Source: an uncultured delta proteobacterium (GTDB lineage Bacteria; Myxococcota_A; Polyangia; Polyangiales; Ga0077539). From it: a stretch of 33,598 nt of DNA. The position numbers and the translations under genes are program-made. The stretch lies in the NCBI GenBank assembly GCA_903845045.1, contig CAIMWA010000665.1, positions 1-33,598 of the forward strand, in the 5' to 3' direction. The notes under the pieces were generated by a model that was not told where the DNA came from, did not search any database, and saw nothing but the letters and a program-made list of their open reading frames with translations. Below, piece after piece: positions 8,193-15,959 of the stretch. Every line of letters starts with the position of its first letter. The stretch's first letter is position 1.

Positions 8193-9044
8193 TCAGCTCG
8201 GCGGAACGACCGGCCAGCCGAGGCCGCGGATCGCGTCGGCGTGGCGCTCGGGGTGCAGAAAGCAAGTGTTGACCACGAGCTCGTCGCGGCGCGTCACCAC
8301 GGTGCCGTCGGGTCGGTAGGCCGTGTAGCCGTGGCTGCGGAACAGCGCGAGCACCGCGTCGGCGGACTCGCCCGCGGTCTCGACCATCCACATGGGACGG
8401 CGGTTCCGAAGCACGTCGTCGGCGCCCTGGAGCACGCCGAGCTCGAAGCCCTCGACGTCGATCTTCACGAAGTCGGGCACGGCGCCGGTGCTGGCGACGT
8501 AGGTGTCGAGGGTGCTGACCTCGACGCTGACCTCGCGGACGTGGGCGCGCACCGCGGAGCCGGAGCTCAGCGCGAGGCCCTTGTAGCTCTGCACGAGGGA
8601 GTTGTTCTGGCCCGAGAGGTCCTCGAGGTAGAGCGTGGCGCGGCCCGGCTCGGCGCCGAGGGCCTTCTCGACCACGGTGATGTTCGCGTGGCCCGCCAGG
8701 TTGCGGCGCGTGTACGGGAGGTTGTTCTCGCCCGGCTCGAAGCTGTGCACCCGCCCCGCGCGCCCCACGAGGTACGCGAAATACAGGCTGATGTATCCGA
8801 TGTGCGTGCCTACGTCGAAGACCGTGAAGCCCGGACGGATGAGCCCGCGGAAGGCCTCCATGGTGTCGGCCTCGCGGTCGCGTCCGTGCCACCAGTACCC
8901 GCGGTGGCGGAACGAGTGCAGGCGCAGCGCGTCGCCGGTGTAGTGGTGCCGGATCGTGACGTCACCGGGGTTGAGCCGCGCGAACAGCGGAAACAGCAGC
9001 CCGCGCAGGCCGCCGCTGGCCCCCACGACGGATTTCAAGCTCAC
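8193..9044 (-). CDS. FkbM family methyltransferase
   Basis: About 283 residues from GTG 9044; an upstream ATG at 9215 is in frame but adds low-complexity residues and overlaps the neighbouring gene. It has a Rossmann-fold SAM-binding motif, FTVFDVGTHIGYISLYFA (residues 73-90). The next acidic motif is VHSFEPGENNLPYTRRNL, and the diagnostic FkbM segment DFVKIDVEGFELGVLQGA lies near residue 191. Family members O-methylate sugars, polyketides or lipids. No glycosyltransferase or biosynthetic cluster is adjacent, so the substrate cannot be inferred. Confidence 0.85.
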   Translation of the reverse strand: MSLKSVVGASGGLRGLLFPLFARLNPGDVTIRHHYTGDALRLHSFRHRGYWWHGRDREADTMEAFRGLIRPGFTVFDVGTHIGYISLYFAYLVGRAGRVHSFEPGENNLPYTRRNLAGHANITVVEKALGAEPGRATLYLEDLSGQNNSLVQSYKGLALSSGSAVRAHVREVSVEVSTLDTYVASTGAVPDFVKIDVEGFELGVLQGADDVLRNRRPMWMVETAGESADAVLALFRSHGYTAYRPDGTVVTRRDELVVNTCFLHPERHADAIRGLGWPVVPPS

Positions 9045-9195
9045 GACGGCACCACCGCGCAGACCGCGTGTCGATGGCGTGAAGATCGGAAGAGGCAGAG
9101 CTTTCGAGGGCGCACGATGCGGCGAGTCTGCACGCTTTCCGAGGGCAGCGGAAGCACGCGTGGCGGCGCGGTGGGGTGTCACGCGGAAGCGGGTC

Positions 9196-9681
9196 TCATC
9201 GTCGCGGAAGTGCATCGTGCAGCGCCGCGACCATCGCTGCGATCACGTCTTCGCGGGTCTCTTGGGTAATGCGCTGTTCGGCGAGGTCGAGCGCATCCCA
9301 AGACCACAGCGCGAGGGAGCGGAGCTCGCCTTCGGGCAGCGCGCCTTCCATGGCGAGCATGTAGAGACGCTGGGCGATGCGGTCCGCGCGCCAGGGGTCC
9401 TCGGCGAGCGCGCGGGCGAGACGACGCGGCAGCTCGTCGCGCACCCACCGCTCGTCGACGACGCCGAGGACCTCGCGGAGCGCGGACGCCACCTCCCGCT
9501 CGTCGCGCGCACCCATCGTCGCCAGCTCGCACACGGACCAGTGCGGGTGCTCCTCGGCCTCGATGATCGCATCGGCCCACGCCACGACGTCCCCGACGCT
9601 CGCGGCACCGACCTCGAGCGCCCAGGCGAGCACCTCGGCTTCGTTCTTCACGTCATCGGACACGCGTCGAAGGTAGATCAT
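9196..9681 (-). CDS. Uncharacterised alpha-helical protein
   Basis: 161 residues from ATG 9681, or 155 from GTG 9663. The sequence is strongly helical and amphipathic, with no signal peptide or membrane span: EAEVLAWALEVGAASVGDVVAWADAIIEAEEHP, then REDVIAAMVAALHDALPRR at the end. Composition and high third-position GC indicate real coding. The pattern of short helices with an early W-ADAII segment resembles small proteins often annotated as hypothetical in myxobacteria; I cannot assign a function. A REP-like unit lies immediately upstream (9696-9740), so the promoter must lie within or beyond that repeat. Confidence 0.6.
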   Translation of the reverse strand: MIYLRRVSDDVKNEAEVLAWALEVGAASVGDVVAWADAIIEAEEHPHWSVCELATMGARDEREVASALREVLGVVDERWVRDELPRRLARALAEDPWRADRIAQRLYMLAMEGALPEGELRSLALWSWDALDLAEQRITQETREDVIAAMVAALHDALPRR

Positions 9682-10331
9682 TCTCGAACATGACGCCGGG
9701 GACGGTTTCAACAACTTGCCATTCCGGTGTGGCCGGAGTTCGCGAGACGAAGAGCGCGGGTTTTCAGCGCTTGGGGCGTCCAATGCGTACAGCGAATCTC
9801 GGAGTTGACAGAAGAGATGGCGATTTGGCGAAGCGCCCCCGCGTGACGGTGGTGGTCCACCGCGGCGCGTCGGGCGCTTCGCGAAGTCGCGGTTGAACGA
9901 GGCCGCGGAGCCTGCGCGACGCCGTCAGCCGCCCATGGGGAAATTGACCCGGGGGCCAGCGGTCGGTCGCGTCGCTCGTGCGTCGATGACGTCGGCGTCG
10001 GTGACGAGGCGTCCGTCGCACACGGACCTCACCGACGCTCGCGCCACCCCGGTGGCATCGATGCTCGAATCGAGCGCGATTCGACCGCGCGCAGGGCGAG
10101 CGCCGCACTTCGGCACGCCGCCTGGCGACGTCCGTGGCTCCGCCATCGAGGGCTGCCGCGAGATCGTCACGAGGTGTCTCTCTGACGTGGTGCCGGCGCG
10201 TGATCCGGCGCTTGGCGCACCAACCGGCCCGTGCCGCATCGGAAGTGCAATACGTCAAGCGAGTCGGCGAGGCGATAGAACATCCCTTGTACGAAGCCCC
10301 GCGGCCCGCTGACGTCCGTCAGCCCCCGCGC
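9682..10331. other. Gene-poor segment between a REP unit and an IS remnant
   Basis: About 650 bp without a confident gene. The open frames are Arg-rich and look like shadows. Two short minus-strand stretches have protein-like composition in different frames: about 10331-10166 (contains GFVQGMFYRLADSLDVLHF) and about 10170-9925 (contains ALDSSIDATGVARASVRS, ending NFPMGG). They could be remnants of one or two genes disrupted by the adjacent insertion sequence, but I recognise no family. Confidence 0.3.
9696..9740 (+). repeat. Solitary REP-like unit (GGGGACGGTTTCAACA type)
   Basis: The unit has the tip GGGGACGGTTTCAACAA followed by the imperfect dyad ATTCCGGT-GTG-GCCGGAGT (9721-9739). Apart from a few substitutions it matches the left arm of the paired element at 16769-16904. 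No inverted partner follows it, so it is a single or decayed copy. It lies 15 bp upstream of the helical-protein start. Confidence 0.75.
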
Positions 10332-11388
10332 CAGGGCGCCGTCCTCTAAATCGCTTCATTTTCAGCCATACCGCGCGTGAGCACGTGCAGTGGGTAGTCG
10401 TTGTGCCAGCCCGCCTTCTTCTGCTTCCCTCGCACGCCTCGAGCGGTGCTGGTCTCTCGTTTGAGGAGCATCAACGCCATCCGCCGGATGAGCGCGAGGT
10501 TGGTGGCGCTCGTCGCGTTGCGGATCGTGCAGTCGTCCTCGCGCATCTGGACGTCGAGCACCCAGTGCAGGCCGTTCTCGACGCTCCAGTGTTCCCGAAT
10601 GACGCCGGCGAGATGTTTCACCCTGGGTAGCAGGCTGCTCAGGTAGTAGTGCGTCCATTGCTGGATCGCTCCGTCGGACAGCACGCGCGTCCGACGAATC
10701 ATCACGACCGATCGGATGCCCGGCCAAGCGGCTGCGATCTCGCCGAGCGCCGCCGACGGCACCGCCCAAACGTCGCGAACCTCGTCTCGCCCGTGTCCGT
10801 GATCGCGCGTCTGGACCTGGTGCACGCGGACCCCGGCGAAGCCGTCCGCTTCCGCGGCCTCGAAGAAGCCACGCACCTCGGAGTGGAACTTCTTCCGGTT
10901 CGCCTTGAGCGTGACGACGTCGTCCGCCTGCCCGTCGATGACTCTCTGTGCCGTTTCCTTCGCGGTGTTCCCGTCGTCCATCGTCACGATGGCGCCTTGC
11001 AGCTTCAGTGCGTCGAGCATCGCGCGGATCGCGGCACCCTCTTCGGGTGCGCCCTCCACCGCCTCCTTCGCAAGCAGCAGATGCTGGGCGCTCACCCAGG
11101 CGTGTACCTGATGAAGCGCCGTCCGACCGAACCCTCCCCGCAGTGCGCCGCGCAGTGCCTTGCCATCGAACGCGACGACGAGCCCCTTCAACGACTCGGC
11201 GAGCCCCTGCACCCAGGAGCGCGCGCACGCCTCGAATTCCCGCGGACGAATCGACTCGAAGAGGTCGCGGAAGACCTTCTCCTTCAGCGGCCGACCGGGC
11301 ATCTCGAGGAACGTCGCCAGCCGCGACTCCTTTGAGGCCGCGAAGGTCTCGAGGTCCGTCCAACCCTCGGCGCCGCAGATTGTCGGCC
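10332..11388 (-). mobile_element. ISAs1-family insertion sequence, truncated at its 5' (transposase N-terminal) end
   Basis: It contains an ISAs1-type DDE transposase on the minus strand. The terminus on the transposase 3' side is proposed at 10332, where CAGGGCGCCGTC begins just outside the stop codon; ISAs1 ends characteristically begin CAGGG (family knowledge, not verified here). The opposite end is absent: similarity to the transposase stops at about 11388, exactly where an unrelated palindromic element begins. Target-site duplications therefore cannot be assessed. Confidence 0.65.
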
Positions 11389-11416
11389 GGGACGGTGGTA
11401 AATGGGTAACTCGCAC
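10346..11416 (-). pseudogene. ISAs1-family transposase, N-terminally truncated
   Basis: The 356-codon frame belongs to the ISAs1 family. GAEGWTDLETFAASKESRLATFLEMPG is the DDE_Tnp_1-associated N-terminal domain (split here: GAEGWTDLETFA, then KESRLATFLEMPG). VVAFDGKALRGA carries the first catalytic Asp, VTMDDGNTAKETAQ the second, and REHWSVENGLHWVLDVQ the Glu. Full-length family members have roughly 30-40 more residues before GAEGW, usually a DPR/HxLxDIL segment. Here they are replaced by about 12 codons read out of the neighbouring palindromic repeat, starting at GTG 11416. The segment after MPG also lacks the usual SHDTFGR-like stretch. It is probably inactive. Confidence 0.75.
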
Positions 11417-11485
11417 TCGCGACGATCGCGTATCTGCGGAAATATCGCAGAACTCTCATCCCTTTACCTATTTACCACCGTCCCC
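11389..11485. repeat. Palindromic element with GGGACGGTGGTAAAT inverted termini
   Basis: 97-bp element. The left end GGGACGGTGGTAAATGGGTA and the reverse complement of the right end, GGGGACGGTGGTAAATAGGT, pair almost perfectly over about 20 bp. The centre contains two smaller dyads: CGCGA-CGA-TCGCG and TCTGCG-GAAATAT-CGCAGA. The centre is AT-richer than the surroundings. The tip GGGACGGT is shared with the REP units at 9696 and 16769, but the body differs. It abuts the broken end of the ISAs1 transposase. It is likely a REP/BIME or MITE-like non-autonomous element; no matching transposase is in the window. Confidence 0.75.
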
Positions 11486-11494
11486 GTTCAACCT

Positions 11495-11624
11495 CCCCCG
11501 CCTCGGGGGAGGGGCGCCGAAGGAGGGCCGCGACGAACGAGCGTCGGCGGTCGTGATGGGCTGCGTGAAGCGCTGAAATACCGCGCTCGGCGCGTCGTCT
11601 GACGCCCCTCCCTCGAGGCGGGGG
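11495..11624. repeat. 130-bp inverted-repeat element with CCCCCGCCTCG termini
   Basis: The termini at 11495-11516 and 11603-11624 are 22-bp inverted repeats with a single mismatch (left begins CCCCCGCCTCGGGGGAGG, right ends CCTCGAGGCGGGGG). Each arm also contains its own short dyad (CCCCCG..CGGGGG; CCTCGAGG). The interior of about 86 bp carries no plausible gene. It starts 10 bp after the previous palindromic element. It is consistent with a MITE or paired REP element of a second, unrelated family. Confidence 0.65.
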
Positions 11625-11959
11625 CTCCGGTCGACGCGAACGCCCTCGAGCGCTGCGCATCATCCGGGATGCCTGGAACGGTGGGCGCGTGGCGGGGGTG
11701 GGGGCTCGAGGAGACACGGTGAAGCTCCAGGCTCTGTCGGTAAAGCAGGGTTTCCCGCATCCTCGTTCAGGAGGTCGCAGGCGACGAGCACTGCGCCTTC
11801 AGCGCGCATGTCCGAGCACGGACTGCGTGCATGCAAGATGTTGCGAGCCCCCGATCGGGACATCGGAGCGAACCGACCTCTCGAGGTTCGTCCGATATCT
11901 CCCCGGCACGCGTCGCCCGTGGACATCGCGGCGAGCGCCCTGCTACATCGATCGTCTCC
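11625..11959. other. Non-coding gap upstream of the GNAT gene
   Basis: About 335 bp between the inverted-repeat element and the acetyltransferase. Frames crossing it are antisense or Arg/Pro-rich shadows. I see no RNA gene or clear promoter boxes. It presumably holds the promoter for the GNAT gene at 11960. Confidence 0.4.
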
Positions 11960-12535
11960 ATGGGCTCGATCACCGCGAACGACGCGCAGTACCGGATTCG
12001 GCGTGTGGTTTCGGGCGACGAAGGGCGCTTCTACGAGCACGTGACGCGGCACCTTGCGGAGTCGGGTGACGGCGACGTCGTCTTTCACCCGCAGACCGCC
12101 CTCGCCTCGCGGGACGAGCGGGAGTACGTCGAAGAGCTTCGCACACGTTGGTCGACGCCGATGGACCAGGTGGGTTGGGAGGCTGCGTGGGTCCTCGAGA
12201 GCGGCGACCGCTTCTTCGGTCATCTGGACCTCCGCTCGGGACGCGTCGCATCCGCGCTGCACCGCGCTGTGCTCGGCGTCGGACTCGAGCGTCACGTGCG
12301 CCGACGGGGCTTCGGCCGAGAGCTCATGCGGTCCGCGATCGCCTGGGCGCGCGAGCCGGGCGGTCTCGACTGGATCGACCTCTGCGTCTTCGCACACAAC
12401 CGTCCCGCCCGCGCCCTCTACGCTGCGCTCGGGTTCGTGGAGGCCGGCACCGTGAAGGACGCGTTTCGCGTCGACGGCGAGTCCATCGACGACGTGCAGA
12501 TGTGCCTCGACCTTCGAACGCACGCCGTGCGCTGA
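11960..12535 (+). CDS. GNAT family N-acetyltransferase
   Basis: 191 residues starting at ATG 11960 (MGSITANDAQYRIRRVV). The GNAT fold is clear. The acetyl-CoA pyrophosphate-binding motif A is VRRRGFGRELMRSAIAWA, preceded by a beta strand (AVLGVGLERH). It is followed by IDLCVFAHNRPARALYAALGF, the conserved motif B with the Asn and Tyr. The final strand is EAGTVKDAFRVDGESIDD. Overall it resembles RimJ/RimL-like or aminoglycoside-type acetyltransferases; the acceptor is unknown. The open frame extends upstream to 11831, but those residues do not resemble the family. The Shine-Dalgarno is weak. It stands alone between a repeat cluster and minus-strand genes. Confidence 0.8.
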   Translation: MGSITANDAQYRIRRVVSGDEGRFYEHVTRHLAESGDGDVVFHPQTALASRDEREYVEELRTRWSTPMDQVGWEAAWVLESGDRFFGHLDLRSGRVASALHRAVLGVGLERHVRRRGFGRELMRSAIAWAREPGGLDWIDLCVFAHNRPARALYAALGFVEAGTVKDAFRVDGESIDDVQMCLDLRTHAVR

Positions 12536-12589
12536 CCTTCGTCCGCGGCCGCGTCGCCGTTGAACGCGGAAGCGACCTGCCGCCAGCCG

Positions 12590-13420
12590 TCAGCGAAAGG
12601 CCCCGCGCCAAGGTCGAACGCCCGTCCCGGTTCCGTCGATGGGCGTGCCCACGGAGACGATGGGACGCACGCACGCCGGCAGGAACCCCTCGGGCCGCGC
12701 CACGAACACCCGGTTGCGCCCGCCGCGCTTCGCCTCGTCCCTGGCGAGGTCGGCGCGCTCGGCGAGGGCCCCGCGCTCGATCAGCGGCGTCGACGCAACA
12801 CCGATGGAGAGCGACAGCCGCACCGTTCCTCCCGCGATGGGGAACGCGTGGCCGACCACCGTGGAGCGCATCGTCTCGGCGAGGGTGATGCCCAGCGCCT
12901 CGTTGCAGTTCGGGAGCAGCACCACCATGTCGTCGCCGCCCTCGGCGTAGGCGTGGCCGAAGCCCCGCGACATGGCCTCGATGAGGCGATGGAGCTCTGG
13001 GAGGAGCTCACGGTCCACGACGCGCTCGGTGTACCTGGCGTTGAACGACTTGAAATAGTCGGCGTCGAGCGAGAGCACGGTGCACCCGAGCACGCCGTCG
13101 GCCTGCGCGAGGTCCCGCGCGAGCAGGCTCGGCGCATCGAGGATGCCGAATTTCGCATGCTTCTCGCGCGCCGGCGGGGCCGGGGCGGGGGCGGGGGCCG
13201 GGGCTTCGCAGTGCGGCGTGACCCACCCCTCGGCGGCGAAATTCTGCTGCGATGCTCGCTCGCGGGGAAAGACGTCGTCGATGACCTCGGCGTCCCAGAC
13301 CGGCGGCGGAATCGCCGGCAAGCGCCGCTGCGGACCGATCGGCACCGTCGCCAGAGCCGAGTCGATGCCCGCGTGCCGCGTGATGCTCTTCGAGTCTTGG
13401 GCCTTCCAGTCGAACGGCAT
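12590..13420 (-). CDS. GGDEF-fold protein with variant GGDDM signature
   Basis: 276 residues from ATG 13420, which has GAGAGGAG about 7 nt upstream. The N-terminal 90 residues are low-complexity and end in an Ala-Pro run. Residues 93-245 form a GGDEF-like domain: VLSLDADYFKSFNARYTE (metal-binding Asp119), AYAEGGDDMVVLLPN (signature at 161-165), LSLSIGVAS and DEAKRGGRNRVFV. Diguanylate cyclases make cyclic di-GMP using GG[DE]EF; here the signature reads GGDDM, replacing the catalytic Glu with Asp and the Phe with Met. Activity is therefore uncertain: it could be a weak cyclase, another nucleotidyl cyclase or a GTP/c-di-GMP-binding effector. No sensor or transmembrane domain is visible. Confidence 0.75.
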   Translation of the reverse strand: MPFDWKAQDSKSITRHAGIDSALATVPIGPQRRLPAIPPPVWDAEVIDDVFPRERASQQNFAAEGWVTPHCEAPAPAPAPAPPAREKHAKFGILDAPSLLARDLAQADGVLGCTVLSLDADYFKSFNARYTERVVDRELLPELHRLIEAMSRGFGHAYAEGGDDMVVLLPNCNEALGITLAETMRSTVVGHAFPIAGGTVRLSLSIGVASTPLIERGALAERADLARDEAKRGGRNRVFVARPEGFLPACVRPIVSVGTPIDGTGTGVRPWRGAFR

Positions 13421-13592
13421 CGCGGCGCTCCTCTCGTAAGCATGGAACATCGTCCGCCGAAGCCGGGACTTGAGTGCGATTCATCCTCCTCGGTGCACGC
13501 TTCGACGCGCACCCTGACGTGTCATGTAGGCCCACCTGCGTGACGGACCGACGCGCGGCCGGGCGGTTGCTCCGGGCGGCCTCGACCGCCGG

Positions 13593-14309
13593 TCAGTCGT
13601 CCGCGCCGCCGTCTTCGTCCGAGGCGTCACCGCACACGAGGAACCGCGCGCAGTCCGGCGTCACCGAGGTCGCGATGGATGAGAGCTCCCCGTCGAGCTG
13701 CGTCGCCAGGGCGTCGCACGCAATGGCCCCGGCGCTCACCACACAAGCCGACAACGCATTTTCGTCGATGCGGCAGCGCCCCGACGCCACGAGCAGGCCG
13801 ACCGTCGACGCCAGCGACCGGCGCAGTCCCGCGAGGGCCGCGCGGTCGTCGTCGGCCACGGCGCCGTCACGCTCTGCGGCGTAACAAGTCGAGATTCGCT
13901 CCACGAGCGTGCGCGCATAGCTCTCGGCCCAAGGCGGCGGAGCTCCACCCGACATCGAAGAAGGTGCGTCCTGCATCGCGTGCGCGAGCGCATCGCAGTC
14001 CGCGGCGCGAACCCGATCGACGCACTGCGCCTCGGCCTCGCTGCCCGCGCAGTCCGTCGCGCCGAGACCGCGGGCCACGGCGTCGGCCATGGGTGCGACG
14101 GAGTCTCCGATCAACGAACGGTCGTCCTCGGTGATCGCGTCGCCCTCGGTGCCGGCGCAGGCGATGAACCGCTCGGCCACCGCACGACCCAGCGCCGCGC
14201 TCACCCTCGGAGCCGTCTCCGCGACCTCGGCCACCTCCGGGTCCGGAACCTCCTGCCCCCGGGCGACTCCCGAGAACGCGGCGAAGACCACGATCCATCG
14301 CGCGCGCAT
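13593..14309 (-). CDS. Secreted Cys-containing repeat protein of unknown function
   Basis: 238 residues. It has a signal peptide with likely cleavage near ARG|Q (residue 18). The mature protein appears to contain two related helical units, each about 90-100 residues: RFIACAGTEGDAITEDDRSL with C...C...DCDALAHAMQD, and ISTCYAAERDGAVADDDRAA with C...C...ACDALATQLDG. A terminal CARFLVCG follows. The paired cysteines suggest periplasmic disulfides. The start lies 3 bp after the stop of the bL12-like membrane protein gene, so the two are translationally coupled and probably work together at the envelope. I do not recognise the family. Confidence 0.6.
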   Translation of the reverse strand: MRARWIVVFAAFSGVARGQEVPDPEVAEVAETAPRVSAALGRAVAERFIACAGTEGDAITEDDRSLIGDSVAPMADAVARGLGATDCAGSEAEAQCVDRVRAADCDALAHAMQDAPSSMSGGAPPPWAESYARTLVERISTCYAAERDGAVADDDRAALAGLRRSLASTVGLLVASGRCRIDENALSACVVSAGAIACDALATQLDGELSSIATSVTPDCARFLVCGDASDEDGGADD

Positions 14310-14312
14310 CGG

Positions 14313-15953
14313 CTACGACCTCCCCAAACGACGCCAGCCCGGCGTGCCCACGAGGCCCACGGCGAGACCCGCGAAGAACCACAGCGCCGTCCACCCCGGC
14401 GGCAAGGGTCTCTGCCGCGGCGGCCCCGCACGTGCCGGAACCGTCTCGAGCGCGGACGGAGCCTCGTCAGCGGGAGCGGCCCCGGGGGACGGAGCCTCGA
14501 CGACGACGGACTCCGGCGCCGCGGCGGGCGCGGTCGAAGCATCGGTGACGGCGGACGGTACCGCCGGTGCGACCGCGACGGCGGGCGGTGGCGCGGCAGC
14601 GGTCGCGGGGGGCGCCGACGGCGCGGACGTGGCGGGCGGCTCCGCGGCGGAGGCGGTGGCGGTTGCGGGAGGCGCGTCGTGGCGATGGTGGTGGTGATGC
14701 CCGCGCGTCGCTGCCTCGACGGCCGCGACCACGGCCGCATCGGGAGCGGCCGCCGGCACGACCGCGGGCCCGGCGTCGGGATGGTCGTGGGCCCGTCGCC
14801 GGAAGCCTGCGAGCAGCGTCGCAAAGGGCCTGGGCTCGGGCCGCGTCGGCGCCGCCGCGGGTCGCGACCGGCAGAGGAATCGCGCGAACGCTCCGCCCGC
14901 ACACCGCGCATCGACGTGGGCCGCCGGTCGACGCGCATCGGCGCGAACGGCGCTCGACGGTGCCGCCGCAGCCGACGTCTCCGGCGAAAGCGTCGGCGGG
15001 AGGTGGCCCAGGGACCACCCGACCACGGGTGCCGCGACGACCGCGAGGGCTGCGACGGCGTGCACCCCGGAACGCAACCGGCGACGGATCGCCGCGCTGC
15101 GCGTACGCGTGGAACGCTCGGCGAGCTCTCCCAGCACCGCGGCCGCGAGGAGGCCGAGGAGCACCCCCACGACGGCGGCGATGGCCTTCCGGGTCGTTCG
15201 CTCGCGCGACGGCCCCGGCGCTGGACCGGCGGGCGTCGCCGGGGTGGCAGACTCCGCGTCCTGCACGAGCTCGAGGGTGTCGCCGGGGCCTCCGCCGCCG
15301 CGCCCGAGGCTCTGCGCGCCGCGTCCGCCGAGGATGCCGGTGGTGCGTTCGGCGGGCTCCGTCGCGTCGCCGGAGCCGGCGCCGACGTGCATCCGAAGGT
15401 GCCGGCCCGGACCTGCAGCACGTACGGGGCTCGACGTCGTCGCGAGGAGCGGCGTGTCGACGGTGCCGACATGCTCGCGGGGCTCGCTCGCGAAGGTCAT
15501 CAGCATCAGCGCGCCGCCGATCGGCAGCACGATCACCGAGGCGGCGATGCCGAGGCGCCTCCATCGCGGGTCCATTCCAACCTTCAACGAAGGGCCGCCG
15601 GCGTCGTCGGTGCGGTGCGCGAGCGTCGACGCGGACTGCGCGGCGCTCTCCGCGACGACGGTCACCTTGGTGAAGCCGAGGGAGGTGCGAACGGTCTCGA
15701 CGAGGCGAATCCACGGGGTGCTGTCGTCGATGACGCACACGACGAGTCCAGCGTCTTGCAGCCGAGCGCTCGCGGCTTCGAGAGCCGACAGGTCGTCGCC
15801 GCCGGCCAGGCGCACCGGAGCCCGGAGGGTTCCGCGGATCGCGCCGTCGAAGGCCGCGCGATCGATGGACGCCGGCAGCGACCTCGCGACGTCTTCGAGC
15901 GCGGCGCTCGTCGCGCCCGGACCTTCAAGCAACACCAGCCGATAGCGCGCCAC
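14313..15953 (-). CDS. Membrane protein with N-terminal bL12-like domain and His-rich linker
   Basis: 546 residues from GTG 15953. Residues 1-95 resemble a compact alpha/beta domain of the ribosomal bL12 C-terminal type (YRLVLLEGPGATSAALEDVA, ARLQDAGLVVCVID); the assignment is by pattern only. Predicted membrane helices are at about 133-153, 256-275, 296-315 and 521-540. The intervening regions are Ala/Pro/Gly-rich and include GGRGAQSLGRGGGGPGD and a histidine run (GHHHHHRH, residues 418-425). The last helix is followed by a short basic tail. Translation is coupled to the downstream secreted Cys protein (3-bp gap). Topology suggests an envelope-associated protein; the function is unknown. Confidence 0.6.
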   Translation of the reverse strand: MARYRLVLLEGPGATSAALEDVARSLPASIDRAAFDGAIRGTLRAPVRLAGGDDLSALEAASARLQDAGLVVCVIDDSTPWIRLVETVRTSLGFTKVTVVAESAAQSASTLAHRTDDAGGPSLKVGMDPRWRRLGIAASVIVLPIGGALMLMTFASEPREHVGTVDTPLLATTSSPVRAAGPGRHLRMHVGAGSGDATEPAERTTGILGGRGAQSLGRGGGGPGDTLELVQDAESATPATPAGPAPGPSRERTTRKAIAAVVGVLLGLLAAAVLGELAERSTRTRSAAIRRRLRSGVHAVAALAVVAAPVVGWSLGHLPPTLSPETSAAAAPSSAVRADARRPAAHVDARCAGGAFARFLCRSRPAAAPTRPEPRPFATLLAGFRRRAHDHPDAGPAVVPAAAPDAAVVAAVEAATRGHHHHHRHDAPPATATASAAEPPATSAPSAPPATAAAPPPAVAVAPAVPSAVTDASTAPAAAPESVVVEAPSPGAAPADEAPSALETVPARAGPPRQRPLPPGWTALWFFAGLAVGLVGTPGWRRLGRS

Positions 15954-15959
15954 CCCGTG

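Noticed and set aside
9764..10258. Minus-strand frame of 164 codons in the repeat-rich gap
   Set aside because: Arg-rich, no ribosome-binding site, no family; better explained as chance or a decayed gene.
9690..11630. Possible CRISPR array because of repeated palindromic units
   Set aside because: Units are not regularly spaced, differ in body, and no spacers or cas genes are present.
14643..14702. GGTGGTGGTGATG-like run suggesting a simple repeat
   Set aside because: It encodes the His run of the bL12-like protein on the minus strand and is too short to be a repeat array.
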